Source: Caryophanales bacterium UBA5364 (GTDB lineage: Bacteria > Bacillota_I > Bacilli_A > RF39 > UBA660). From it: DNA of 40,761 bases. Positions 16,142 to 24,468 of this stretch are shown one piece after another. The notes under the pieces were generated by a model, which saw only the letters and a program-made list of their open reading frames with translations, was not told the origin of the DNA and ran no database searches. Each line of letters starts with the position of its first letter. The first letter of the stretch is position 1. Made by a program: the position numbers and the translations under genes. Where the stretch lies: the NCBI GenBank assembly GCA_002410935.1, contig DHPM01000001.1, forward strand, positions 21,325-62,085. Reading direction: 5' to 3'.

Positions 16142-17353
16142 ATGAGAAAGAAGATAATATTAATAATCCTTGTAAGTATCTTTATTATTACAATGGTCGT
16201 TATTAATTTAAATAAAGAAGTAATAATGGTTGATTTATCAAATTATACAATCGAAGAGATAAAGAATTATGCTGCTAAGAATAATTTAAAGTTAACAATC
16301 AAAGAAGAATATAGTGATTTAAAGAAAGGTTCAGTAATTAGTCAAAGTATCAAGGCAGGTTCTGCCATTAAAACAAATAAGTTAATAATAACTATTTCTA
16401 ATGGTATTAGTTATAGTGAAGTATATTCTACTTATAAAGTAAATGAATTGGGTTATATTCCGGTTATGATGTATCACGGCACTCATAATGTTAAAAGTAG
16501 TGATACTGCTTATACTGGTGGTAATGTTGATAAAGAGGGATATCAAAGAACAAATGAAGCCTTTAAAAAGGACCTAGAATTTTATTATCAAGAAGGATAT
16601 CGCATGATTAGATTAGAAGATTATGTTAATGGTTCTATTGATGTTGAAATAGGTAAGAGTCCAATTGTTTTAACTTTTGATGATGGGTTACAAAATAATA
16701 TTAATGTGTTAGGACTAGACGATAATGGTGAAATTATCATTGATCCTAATAGTACCGTTGGTATTTTAGAAAGTTATAAAGAAAAATATCCTGACTTTAA
16801 TGTCACCGCAACCTTCTTTGTTAATGGAGGTCTTTTCCAACAACCAAAATATAATAATCAAATATTAAAATGGTTAGTTCATCATGGATATGATGTAGGT
16901 AATCATAGTTATGGGCATGCCAATTTTAAACATATAAATACAGAACAAACTCAAAAGGAAATAGCAAGGTTATATCAACAATTAGATAGTATTATTAAAA
17001 ATCAATACGTTAATATTGTCGCCTTACCTTTTGGTTCACCATTCGTTGATACTCATCCTAATTATAAATATATTTTAGAAGGTACATATCAAGATTATAA
17101 CTACCAAACGATTTCTACTTTAAAAGTAGGTTATAAAAGTGATTATTCACCATTTGATAAAAGATTTAATTCAAAGTTTATTAATCGTATAAGAGCTTAT
17201 GATAACAATGGAACTGAATTTGATATTGAAATGAACTTTAAACTATTAAAGAATAATAAATATGTATCTGATGGTAATGTAAATAAAATCGTTATACCAA
17301 AAACAGAAATAAGCAATATTAATAGTAATTATAAAGAAGTAGTGACTTATTAA
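16142..17353 (+). CDS. Membrane-anchored PASTA + NodB polysaccharide deacetylase
   Basis: 403 aa. Order seen: N-terminal membrane anchor (about 4-23), one PASTA domain (about 28-90, ending KTNKLIITISNG), a short linker SEVYSTYKV, then a NodB deacetylase domain. Motifs: PVMMYHGT, TFDDG with the Asp pair at 180-181, FFVNGG, and the metal-binding HSYGH. The family removes acetyl groups from peptidoglycan or other surface glycans outside the cell. PASTA domains usually bind peptidoglycan or beta-lactams in kinases and PBPs; joined to a deacetylase they could target it to nascent wall. GGTGAT precedes the ATG. The linker is shared, down to 24 identical bases, with the SpoVID-like gene. Confidence 0.85.
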   Translation: MRKKIILIILVSIFIITMVVINLNKEVIMVDLSNYTIEEIKNYAAKNNLKLTIKEEYSDLKKGSVISQSIKAGSAIKTNKLIITISNGISYSEVYSTYKVNELGYIPVMMYHGTHNVKSSDTAYTGGNVDKEGYQRTNEAFKKDLEFYYQEGYRMIRLEDYVNGSIDVEIGKSPIVLTFDDGLQNNINVLGLDDNGEIIIDPNSTVGILESYKEKYPDFNVTATFFVNGGLFQQPKYNNQILKWLVHHGYDVGNHSYGHANFKHINTEQTQKEIARLYQQLDSIIKNQYVNIVALPFGSPFVDTHPNYKYILEGTYQDYNYQTISTLKVGYKSDYSPFDKRFNSKFINRIRAYDNNGTEFDIEMNFKLLKNNKYVSDGNVNKIVIPKTEISNINSNYKEVVTY

Positions 17354-17356
17354 TGT

Positions 17357-17385
17357 TTGTATATTTTTAAATTCTATTATATAAT
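17357..17385 (+). promoter_or_regulatory. Promoter of the first pilin-adhesin gene
   Basis: TTGTAT, 17-base spacer, TATAAT, 25 bases before the ATG. Confidence 0.65.
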
Positions 17386-17410
17386 GTTATTAGAATAAAG
17401 AGGTGGCATT

Positions 17411-19063
17411 ATGGTTAAATTAAATAATAAGGGATTTGCTATATCAGGAATCTTATATGCTATTTTAATCTTATTTGTTGTTTTATTACTAGGTACATTA
17501 AGTGTCTTAGCAAGTAATAAATTCTTACTTGATAAAACTAAAAATGAGTTATTAAATAGTTTAAATAACGAAGAACCTCTTAATTTAATTTTAGAATACG
17601 ATGAAATATCTTATCCTTTAAATTATAGTGGTGAAATAGATTTCTTAGATGGGGTAACAGCTTATGATAATAATGGTAATGAATTAAAGGCTGGTTTGAT
17701 AGGATATGATACTAATCTAAATCTTAATGAATATGGAACATATATGATAAAATATACAGCAACTAAAGGTAATCTAACAGCGGAAGCAATTAGAATTATA
17801 AAAGTGGTTTATACTAATCCTTCTATAAATGGTGCGAATCCTGAGTTAAGCAAAGGAATGATACCAATTGTAAGGAATGGAACAGAATGGGTCAAAGCAG
17901 ATATCTTTTCTAATTGGTATGATTATAATGCAAGAAAATGGGCTAATGCTGTATTAGTTACTGATGAAACAAGAGATTATTACAAAGAGTTAGGACCTAG
18001 TAATCCAATTAAAGAAGATGATGTACTAGCTTATTTAGTCTGGATACCAAGATATAAATATAAGTTATTCAATACTGATTCATTATCATCATCTATTCAA
18101 ACAATAGAAGTTGTGTTTGAAAATAAGGAAACTCCAAAATCTGATGGTAGGGTTGGTGAAGATATTCAAACTGAACAACCACAAAATGGTAACTATATGA
18201 CTCATCCTGCTTTTACTTTTGGGGATTCTGAATTAAATGGATTTTGGGTAGGCAAATTTGAAACAACAGGTACTCAAACAAATCCAACTGTAAAACCTAA
18301 TTCGATATCTCTAACTAATCAAAATATAAAGGATCAATTTTTAACGTCAAGATTATTTAATGACAAACTGGTTTATGGTCTTGAACTAGATGAAGATGCC
18401 CATATGATGAAAAATACGGAATGGGGTGCTGTTGCTTATTTATCCCAAAGTTATTATGGTAAGTATGGAAACCCAATTTATACTGGTGCTTTAGGTTTAG
18501 AAAAAGAAATTTATATAAATAATGTAAATAGTTATATTACTACAGGTAATGGGCCTGGGGTAACAGGTTGTGCTGGTGATAGTATTAACGCTACTATGGT
18601 TAGAAAAGAAGCTTGTCCTGAAGGTTATGAGTATTATACTAGCCAAGGTGTTAAAGCTAGTACTACTGGTAATGTATATGGGATTTATGATATGAATGGT
18701 GGATCATGGGAATATACTATGGGTGGAATGTTCAATTCAGATAATACAACAATTAGTATTAGTAATTCGGGATTTTTCAAAGATAATATCGATAGTTTAG
18801 CTATGTCAAAATATATTGATAAATATAAATATGGAACTACTTACAATGATCAGGCAGCATATAATAGAAGTATATTAGGAGATGCAACCGGTGAAACAAG
18901 AGGCTGGAATGGTGATTCAGTGTTGTTTGTAGATCCTTCATATTCATGGTTCCCTCGTGGAGGATACTATGGTGGTGTTGCAGCTTCAGGAATATTTGGA
19001 TTTAATCACAGAACGGGTGCAATGGGTGAAAATGGAACATTTCGTGTTGTCATATCATATTAG
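17411..19063 (+). CDS. Pilin-like surface protein with Ig-like and FGE/C-type-lectin-like domains
   Basis: 550 aa. Seen: a prepilin-like start (NNKG|FAISGILYAILIL, predicted cleavage after Gly) but with no Glu at mature position 5, one membrane helix (about 12-34), an Ig-like segment (about 57-132), then a formylglycine-generating-enzyme-like / C-type-lectin-like domain (about 140-550) with WIPRYKYKL, HPAFTFG, GFWVGKFET, MMKNTEWGAVAYL, GNVYGIYDMNGGSWEY and a terminal WFPRGG...GIFGF...FRVVI. FGE catalytic cysteines are not evident in the usual place, so ligand binding is more likely than enzymatic activity. The domain is closely related to that of the protein at 30565. AGAGGTGG is the ribosome binding site. 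The tail looks like a variable binding surface. Confidence 0.75.
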   Translation: MVKLNNKGFAISGILYAILILFVVLLLGTLSVLASNKFLLDKTKNELLNSLNNEEPLNLILEYDEISYPLNYSGEIDFLDGVTAYDNNGNELKAGLIGYDTNLNLNEYGTYMIKYTATKGNLTAEAIRIIKVVYTNPSINGANPELSKGMIPIVRNGTEWVKADIFSNWYDYNARKWANAVLVTDETRDYYKELGPSNPIKEDDVLAYLVWIPRYKYKLFNTDSLSSSIQTIEVVFENKETPKSDGRVGEDIQTEQPQNGNYMTHPAFTFGDSELNGFWVGKFETTGTQTNPTVKPNSISLTNQNIKDQFLTSRLFNDKLVYGLELDEDAHMMKNTEWGAVAYLSQSYYGKYGNPIYTGALGLEKEIYINNVNSYITTGNGPGVTGCAGDSINATMVRKEACPEGYEYYTSQGVKASTTGNVYGIYDMNGGSWEYTMGGMFNSDNTTISISNSGFFKDNIDSLAMSKYIDKYKYGTTYNDQAAYNRSILGDATGETRGWNGDSVLFVDPSYSWFPRGGYYGGVAASGIFGFNHRTGAMGENGTFRVVISY

Positions 19064-19077
19064 TAATTAAAAAAAGG

Positions 19078-19106
19078 TTGTTATTTTTTGAGTTATGGTA
19101 TATAAT
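19078..19106 (+). promoter_or_regulatory. Promoter of the valine T-box transcript
   Basis: TTGTTA, 17-base spacer, TATAAT; predicted transcription start near 19113. Confidence 0.7.
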
Positions 19107-19112
19107 AATTAA

Positions 19113-19320
19113 AAACATTGAACAAGAGGAGTAAATATAATTAATTGATAGAGAGTTAGTGGTTGGTGGAAACTAATAATGAAATATATTGAAAGTCGCT
19201 TGGGAGTTGAATATCTGATATAAGATATTCCGTATTTATGCGTTAAATAGTTAAGAGTATAACATAAGTTATGAATTAAGGTGGTACCGCGTCAATCGTC
19301 CTTAAATTATAACTTTTTTT
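19113..19320 (+). promoter_or_regulatory. T-box leader, valine-specific (controls HD gene and valS)
   Basis: The leader has stem I elements (GAGAGTTAGTGG...GGTGGAAACTAA), the specifier context GAAA-GTC-GCTTGGGAGT with GTC (Val) at 19195-19197, and the T-box AAGGTGGTACCGCG at 19278-19291. A competing terminator follows (AAGTTATGAATTAAGG with CCTTAAATTATAACTT, then T7, 19266-19320). Uncharged tRNA-Val should stabilise the antiterminator and allow transcription. The specifier matches valS, the second downstream gene. Confidence 0.93.
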
Positions 19321-19333
19321 ATTGGAGGTAAAC

Positions 19334-20041
19334 ATGGAAGAAGTATTTAAAGAATATGTGTCAACATTTGATATGAGTATCCCAGAGATTAATCGTAAGT
19401 ATGATCATTCATTACGGGTGATGGATATATGTGAGAAAATAGCAACTTATTTAAATTTAAGTGAAGAAGAAATAACGTTAGCTAAGCAAATTGGTTTATT
19501 ACATGATTTTGGTAGGTTTGAACAATGGAAAATACAACAAAGTTATAATGATACTAAAAAATGTGATCATGGGGAATTAGGGGTTGAATTGCTTTTTGAT
19601 AAGGGACTAATTAATAAATTCAATATTACTGATCATCATGAAATTATCTATAAGGCTATTAAATATCATAATAGGTTTGAATTACCAAAATTAGATTCAT
19701 ATACTGAACTATTTTGTAATATTGTTAGAGATGCCGATAAAATAGATATTCTCTATTTAGTATCAATGGGTGAATATGGAATTATTAATAATACACCTGA
19801 GGCTGTAACTGAAATTAATATTAAAGATTTTTATGAAGGAAAGTCTTTAAAAAATGAAAACAAAAAAAATAGTAATGATAATATATTGTTGATATTAGCT
19901 TTTGTTAATAATTTTGCTTTTGATATATCAAAAAAATATGTTATAAAAAATAATTTAATAATTAATATGTATAATGGTTTAAAATATAAAGAACCATTAA
20001 AAGAGTATTTTATGAATATAATCCAAAAAAAGGAAGTGTAA
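19334..20041 (+). CDS. HD-domain phosphohydrolase in the valS operon
   Basis: 235 aa soluble protein. Seen: HD-superfamily metal ligands in order, [18 protein letters not shown], the HGELG segment, [13 protein letters not shown] and RDADKIDIL. The substrate is not evident; HD enzymes commonly hydrolyse nucleotides or signalling phosphodiesters. ATG at 19334 is chosen because GGAGGT is 5-10 bases upstream; the in-frame TTG at 19322 overlaps that site. It is the first gene after the valine T-box terminator and ends 1 base before valS, so it should be induced by valine-tRNA starvation. An HD enzyme under aminoacyl-tRNA control could relate to nucleotide signalling, but it lacks RelA/SpoT synthetase motifs. 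Confidence 0.82.
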   Translation: MEEVFKEYVSTFDMSIPEINRKYDHSLRVMDICEKIATYLNLSEEEITLAKQIGLLHDFGRFEQWKIQQSYNDTKKCDHGELGVELLFDKGLINKFNITDHHEIIYKAIKYHNRFELPKLDSYTELFCNIVRDADKIDILYLVSMGEYGIINNTPEAVTEINIKDFYEGKSLKNENKKNSNDNILLILAFVNNFAFDISKKYVIKNNLIINMYNGLKYKEPLKEYFMNIIQKKEV

Positions 20042-20042
20042 A

Positions 20043-22577
20043 ATGTTAGATAAAAAGTATAATCATTTAGAAGTTGAAAAAAATAAATATAATGAGTGGT
20101 TAAATGGTAACTATTTTAATTCTGGAGATTTAACAAAAGAACCTTTTTGTATTGTTATTCCACCTCCAAATGTAACGGGTAAATTACATTTAGGTCATGC
20201 TTGGGATACAACTCTTCAAGATATTATCATTCGTTATAAAAGAATGGATGGATATGATGCATTATGGGTACCAGGAATGGATCATGCTGGTATTGCCACT
20301 CAAGCTAAAGTAGATGCTAAATTAAAAGGTATGGGTATTAAACCAAGAGAAATGGACCGTGAAGAATGGTTAGAACAGGCTTGGAAGTGGAAAGAAGAAT
20401 ATGCTCAAAATATAAAGGAACAATGGGAAAAATTAGGACTTAGTCTTGACTATAATCATGAAAGATTTACGATGGATGAAGGACTAAGTGAAGCAGTTAA
20501 ACATGTATTTGTTACTTTATATGAAAAAGGATATATTTATCGTGGGGAAAGAATTATTAATTGGGATCCTGAAGCAATGACAGCTTTATCTAATGAAGAA
20601 GTTATTTATAAAGATATCCCAGGAGCTTTTTATCACTTAAAATATAAACTAGAAGATAGTGAAGAATATTTAGATGTTGCTACAACTCGTCCTGAAACAT
20701 TATTTGGTGATACTGCTGTTGCTGTTAATCCTAAAGATGATCGCTATAAGGACTTAATCGGTAAGAATGTAATTTTACCAATTGTAAATAAAAAAATACC
20801 TATTATTGCCGATATTCATGCTGATATGGAAAAGGGCACTGGTGTTGTTAAAATAACGCCTGCTCATGATCCAAATGACTTTGAAGTAGGTAATAGACAT
20901 AACTTAGATAGAATTGTTGTGATGAATCCTGATGCAACAATGAATAAGAATGCTTATCGTTATGAAGGTATGACTCGTGAAGAATGTCGTGTAGAATTAT
21001 TAAAGGATTTAGAAAAAGAAAACTTATTAATTAAAACAGAAAAAATAGTTCATTCAGTTGGGCACTCAGAACGTACTGATGTTATGGTTGAACCATACTT
21101 ATCAAAGCAATGGTTTGTTAAGATGGATAAGTTAGCAGATCAAGTTATTGAAAATCAAAAAACAGAAGGTAAAGTTAATTTTGTTCCAAAAAGATTTGAA
21201 AAAGTCTTAATTAGATGGATGGAAAATTGTCATGATTGGTGTATTTCAAGACAATTATGGTGGGGACATAGAATACCTGCTTGGTACAAAGATGATGAGG
21301 TATATGTTGGTTATGATGAACCTAAAGGAGAAGGCTGGATTCAAGATAGTGATGTTTTAGATACTTGGTTTTCATCTGCCTTATGGCCATTCAGTACCTT
21401 AGATTGGCCAAATAACCTAAATAATAGATATTTTCCTAATGATGTTTTAGTAACTGGTTATGATATTATTTTCTTCTGGGTTGCAAGAATGATATTTCAA
21501 TCATTAGAATTTAATCAAGTAAGACCATTTAAAGATGTTTTAATTCATGGATTAATTAGAGATAAAGATGGCCGTAAAATGAGTAAGTCATTGGGGAATG
21601 GTGTTGACCCAATGGATGTTATTGAAAAATATGGTGCGGATTCGCTTAGATTTTTTATTACTACTTCAACTGCTCCAGGAACAGATTTAAGATATGATGA
21701 AGAAAAAGTAGCTTCAACCTGGAATTTTATTAATAAATTATGGAATGCTTCAAGATTTGTTCAAATGAATTTAGAAGATTTTGATTTAAAAAATTATAAA
21801 ATGGATAATTTAAATATATGTGATGAATGGATTCTTACTAAGTTAAATAAAACTATTAAAGTAGTTAGAAAATATATGGATAAATATGAATTTAATACTG
21901 TCGGTGCTGAAATATACAGTTTTGTATGGAATGATTACTGTGACTGGTATATTGAATTATCAAAAATTAATATGAATGATACAACCAGATCAGTTCTTAT
22001 TTATGTTTTAAGTAATATTGTTAGATTACTACATCCATTTATGCCATATGTAACTGATGAAATATATCGTATGATTCCTACTAGTGATAAATCAATTATG
22101 ATTAGTGAATATCCAGTATATAATAAAAAGGAAGTGTTTAATGATAATGCTTTAGATCAAATTATTGAATTAATTAAAAAAATTCGTAAAATAAAATTAG
22201 AAAATAATATTGGTAAAGACTATAAATTAAGTATTAATAATGATTCATTATTATTAAATAATTTAGAATTAGTCAAAAAAGTATTAAAACAAGATAATAT
22301 TTTTGGAAGTTATGAAACAGATGATTTAACTAGAATTGATATTAGTTTTAATGATTCAGTTATAAGTTTATATTATGATGGTAAGATAACTGATGAAGAC
22401 TTAAATAATTTGAAAAAGGAAAAAGAACGATTGATTAATTCCATTAATCGTCGTAAACAATTATTAAGTAATAGTAATTATGTTTCTAAAGCACCAAAAG
22501 AGATTGTTGAAAATGAAAAAGAGACTTTATTAAAAGAAGAAAAAGAATTAGAGATTATTGAAGAAAAACTTCAATAG
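20043..22577 (+). CDS. valS: Valyl-tRNA synthetase
   Basis: 844 aa class I synthetase that charges tRNA-Val. Seen: [13 protein letters not shown] with HLGH at 49-52, an editing (CP1) domain containing [20 protein letters not shown] at 512-516, the anticodon-binding helical region, and a C-terminal coiled coil (about 785-844) typical of ValRS. AAGGAAGTG is the ribosome binding site, overlapping the end of the HD gene. Controlled by the upstream valine T-box. Confidence 0.97.
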   Translation: MLDKKYNHLEVEKNKYNEWLNGNYFNSGDLTKEPFCIVIPPPNVTGKLHLGHAWDTTLQDIIIRYKRMDGYDALWVPGMDHAGIATQAKVDAKLKGMGIKPREMDREEWLEQAWKWKEEYAQNIKEQWEKLGLSLDYNHERFTMDEGLSEAVKHVFVTLYEKGYIYRGERIINWDPEAMTALSNEEVIYKDIPGAFYHLKYKLEDSEEYLDVATTRPETLFGDTAVAVNPKDDRYKDLIGKNVILPIVNKKIPIIADIHADMEKGTGVVKITPAHDPNDFEVGNRHNLDRIVVMNPDATMNKNAYRYEGMTREECRVELLKDLEKENLLIKTEKIVHSVGHSERTDVMVEPYLSKQWFVKMDKLADQVIENQKTEGKVNFVPKRFEKVLIRWMENCHDWCISRQLWWGHRIPAWYKDDEVYVGYDEPKGEGWIQDSDVLDTWFSSALWPFSTLDWPNNLNNRYFPNDVLVTGYDIIFFWVARMIFQSLEFNQVRPFKDVLIHGLIRDKDGRKMSKSLGNGVDPMDVIEKYGADSLRFFITTSTAPGTDLRYDEEKVASTWNFINKLWNASRFVQMNLEDFDLKNYKMDNLNICDEWILTKLNKTIKVVRKYMDKYEFNTVGAEIYSFVWNDYCDWYIELSKINMNDTTRSVLIYVLSNIVRLLHPFMPYVTDEIYRMIPTSDKSIMISEYPVYNKKEVFNDNALDQIIELIKKIRKIKLENNIGKDYKLSINNDSLLLNNLELVKKVLKQDNIFGSYETDDLTRIDISFNDSVISLYYDGKITDEDLNNLKKEKERLINSINRRKQLLSNSNYVSKAPKEIVENEKETLLKEEKELEIIEEKLQ

Positions 22578-22588
22578 TCTTTTTTAGT
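22559..22588 (+). terminator. Terminator overlapping the valS 3' end
   Basis: TTGAAG / CTTCAA stem with an A5 loop, then TAGTC and a T run. The stem is short and the T run is offset by a few bases, so it is weaker than the others. Confidence 0.5.
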
Positions 22589-22672
22589 ATAAAATGTTAT
22601 TTTAAGTAAATAATATTAAAGAAATAAAAAATATATTTCAAGAATTGATGAAGAGAATAAGGTGGTGATGAA

Positions 22673-23125
22673 ATGAAAGAAAATAATGGTTTTACATTGA
22701 TTGAATTATTAGCAGTTATTGTTATTTTAGCCATTATTGCATTAATTGCAGCTCCAATCATTGTGGGATTAATTGATGATGCTAGAAGGGAAGCCGCAGC
22801 CAACTCAGCATATGGTGTATACCACGCTGCAGAAAATGTTTATGCAAAAGTATTGATTGCTAATCAAAGTGGATTACCAGATTCATTAATTTATACATTT
22901 GATACAGATGGTATAACAATTGGTTATGGTGATGCATTAACAACAACTCCTCCAGCTGAATGGGGAATTGATGCGGCTGATGCGACTTTAGATTTTAAAG
23001 GGACGATACCAACAGGTGGTGTATTAACTTTAAATAATAATGGTACAGTTGCTGTCACAACTGATTTAACAATCAATAATTATACTTGTACCAAAGGTAC
23101 TAATGATACCTTTACTTGTAGTTAA
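22673..23125 (+). CDS. Type IV pilin-like protein, copy 1 of 3
   Basis: 150 aa. Seen: short leader MKENNG, cleavage before FTLIELLAVIVILAIIALI with Glu at mature position 5, so it should be processed by a prepilin peptidase and assembled in a filament. An N-terminal alpha helix continues (DDARREAAANSAYGVYHAAE), then a beta-rich globular region and a C-terminal cysteine pair in NNYTCTKGTNDTFTCS that could close a disulfide loop like the D-region of type IV pilins. AAGGTGGTGAT precedes the ATG. No strong promoter is visible in the 95 bases after valS. Pilus ATPase, platform and peptidase genes are not in the window. Confidence 0.85.
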   Translation: MKENNGFTLIELLAVIVILAIIALIAAPIIVGLIDDARREAAANSAYGVYHAAENVYAKVLIANQSGLPDSLIYTFDTDGITIGYGDALTTTPPAEWGIDAADATLDFKGTIPTGGVLTLNNNGTVAVTTDLTINNYTCTKGTNDTFTCS

Positions 23126-23143
23126 TGTCTAAAAGATAGATAT

Positions 23144-23177
23144 AAAAGTAATTAAGGAAAATCTAATTACTTTTTTT
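23144..23177 (+). terminator. Terminator after pilin 1
   Basis: AAAAGTAATTA / TAATTACTTTT stem with a 9-base loop and a T run. The same stem occurs after pilins 2 and 3. Confidence 0.85.
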
Positions 23178-23212
23178 ATTGACATATTTCTGTGTAAAAT
23201 CGACAAAAAATA

Positions 23213-23241
23213 TTGACCTTGATTCTTAATAATGCTATAAT
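23213..23241 (+). promoter_or_regulatory. Promoter of pilin 2
   Basis: TTGACC, 17-base spacer, TATAAT. This region is closely similar to the pilin 3 promoter, so it was duplicated with the gene. Confidence 0.8.
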
Positions 23242-23274
23242 CAAATTGTAATAAAATAATAAGGTGGTGATAAA

Positions 23275-23727
23275 ATGAAGAGTAATAATGGTTTTACATT
23301 GATTGAATTATTAGCAGTTATTGTTATTTTAGCAATTATTGCATTGATTGCAGCTCCAATTATCGTAGGATTAATTGATGACGCTAGAAGAGAATCAGCA
23401 GCAAATTCAGCATATGGTGTATACCATGCAGCAGAAAATGTTTATGCAAAAGTTTTAATTGCTAACAAAAGTGGATTACCAGCTAACATCGTCTATACCT
23501 TTAATGGAACTGGCGTAACAATTGGATATGGTGATGCAGACGCAACAGACCTACCAACTGAATGGGGAATTGAAGCTACTGATGCTGAATTAGATTTTAA
23601 AGGAACTATGCCAACAGCTGGTGTATTAACTTTAAATAATAGTGGTGAAGTTAATGTTACAACAGATTTAAAAATTAATAATTATAATTGTTCTATTGGA
23701 ACAAATGATGTATTTACATGTCAATAA
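23275..23727 (+). CDS. Type IV pilin-like protein, copy 2 of 3
   Basis: 150 aa. Leader MKSNNG, then FTLIELLAVIVILAIIALI with Glu5, the same DDARRESAANSAYGVYHAAE helix as its neighbours, and a diverged globular half ending in NNYNCSIGTNDVFTCQ with the two conserved cysteines. The 5' part is almost identical in DNA to copy 3, while the second half differs. It has its own strong promoter and terminator. It probably encodes a major pilin or filament subunit of a type IV or competence-like pilus; which of the three is the main subunit cannot be told. Confidence 0.87.
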   Translation: MKSNNGFTLIELLAVIVILAIIALIAAPIIVGLIDDARRESAANSAYGVYHAAENVYAKVLIANKSGLPANIVYTFNGTGVTIGYGDADATDLPTEWGIEATDAELDFKGTMPTAGVLTLNNSGEVNVTTDLKINNYNCSIGTNDVFTCQ

Positions 23728-23750
23728 TTATTTGAAAATGTAACGAATAT

Positions 23751-23784
23751 AAAAGTAATTAAAGGTTTTTAATTACTTTTTTAT
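23751..23784 (+). terminator. Terminator after pilin 2
   Basis: 13-base stem AAAAGTAATTAAA / TTTAATTACTTTT, loop GGTT, T run. Confidence 0.88.
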
Positions 23785-23819
23785 TATTAACACATTTCGA
23801 CAAAAACCGACAATAAATA

Positions 23820-23848
23820 TTGACCTTGACTATCAATAGTGCTATAAT
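23820..23848 (+). promoter_or_regulatory. Promoter of pilin 3
   Basis: TTGACC, 17-base spacer, TATAAT, followed by the same A/T-rich leader and AAGGTGGTGA site as pilin 2. Confidence 0.8.
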
Positions 23849-23881
23849 TAAATTGTAATAAAATAATAAGGTGGTGAGAAA

Positions 23882-24334
23882 ATGAAGAGTAATAATGGTT
23901 TTACATTGATTGAATTATTAGCAGTTATTGTTATTTTAGCAATTATTGCATTGATTGCAGCGCCAATTATCGTAGGATTAATTGATGATGCTAGAAGAGA
24001 ATCAGCAGCTAATTCAGCATATGGAGTGTATCATTCAGCAGAAAATGTTTATGCAAAAGTTTTAATCGCTAATAAAAGTGGACTTCCAGCAGACATAATT
24101 TATACATTTAGTACATCAGGAATTTCTATTGGATATGGAGACGAAACAACAAATACTCCACCTACTGAATGGGGAATTGAAGCAACAGACGCAACATTAG
24201 ATTTTAAAGGAACTATGCCTACAGACGGAAAGTTAATTTTAAATAACGAAGGAGACGTTACTGTTTCAAAAGCTTTAACAATTAATAATTACACTTGTAC
24301 TATGGGTACAAATGATATATTTACATGTAATTAA
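23882..24334 (+). CDS. Type IV pilin-like protein, copy 3 of 3
   Basis: 150 aa with the same architecture as copies 1 and 2: leader MKSNNG, hydrophobic helix with Glu5, conserved GVYHSAENVYAKVLIANKSG, then a variable beta-rich half and the cysteine pair in NNYTCTMGTNDIFTCN. The globular half uses A-ending codons (ACA, GCA, GAA) more than copy 1, consistent with selection for high expression or a different history, though I did not quantify this. It has its own promoter and terminator, so the three copies can be expressed separately. Confidence 0.87.
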   Translation: MKSNNGFTLIELLAVIVILAIIALIAAPIIVGLIDDARRESAANSAYGVYHSAENVYAKVLIANKSGLPADIIYTFSTSGISIGYGDETTNTPPTEWGIEATDATLDFKGTMPTDGKLILNNEGDVTVSKALTINNYTCTMGTNDIFTCN

Positions 24335-24351
24335 TAATAGTTAATAATTAT

Positions 24352-24387
24352 AAAAGTAATTAAAACAAGTTTTAATTACTTTTTTTA
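24352..24387 (+). terminator. Terminator after pilin 3
   Basis: 14-base stem AAAAGTAATTAAAA / TTTTAATTACTTTT, loop CAAG, T run. Confidence 0.88.
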
Positions 24388-24444
24388 TTGCCTAAAAGCA
24401 ATACAATTTAAATATTAGTTATTTCATATGTTTGTAAAAAATGT

Positions 24445-24450
24445 TATAAT
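24445..24450 (+). promoter_or_regulatory. -10 box of lepA
   Basis: TATAAT, 18 bases before the ATG; the -35 is weak (TTTCAT at 17 bases). Confidence 0.55.
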
Positions 24451-24468
24451 ATTAATCAGGTGAATTAA

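Noticed and set aside
17411..19063. Genuine formylglycine-generating enzyme activity
   Set aside because: The fold resembles FGE, but the usual catalytic cysteine positions are not evident, there is no sulfatase gene nearby, and the protein has a prepilin anchor.
19064..19333. Possible small RNA or ORF in the long gap before the HD gene
   Set aside because: The region is fully explained by a promoter and a valine T-box leader.
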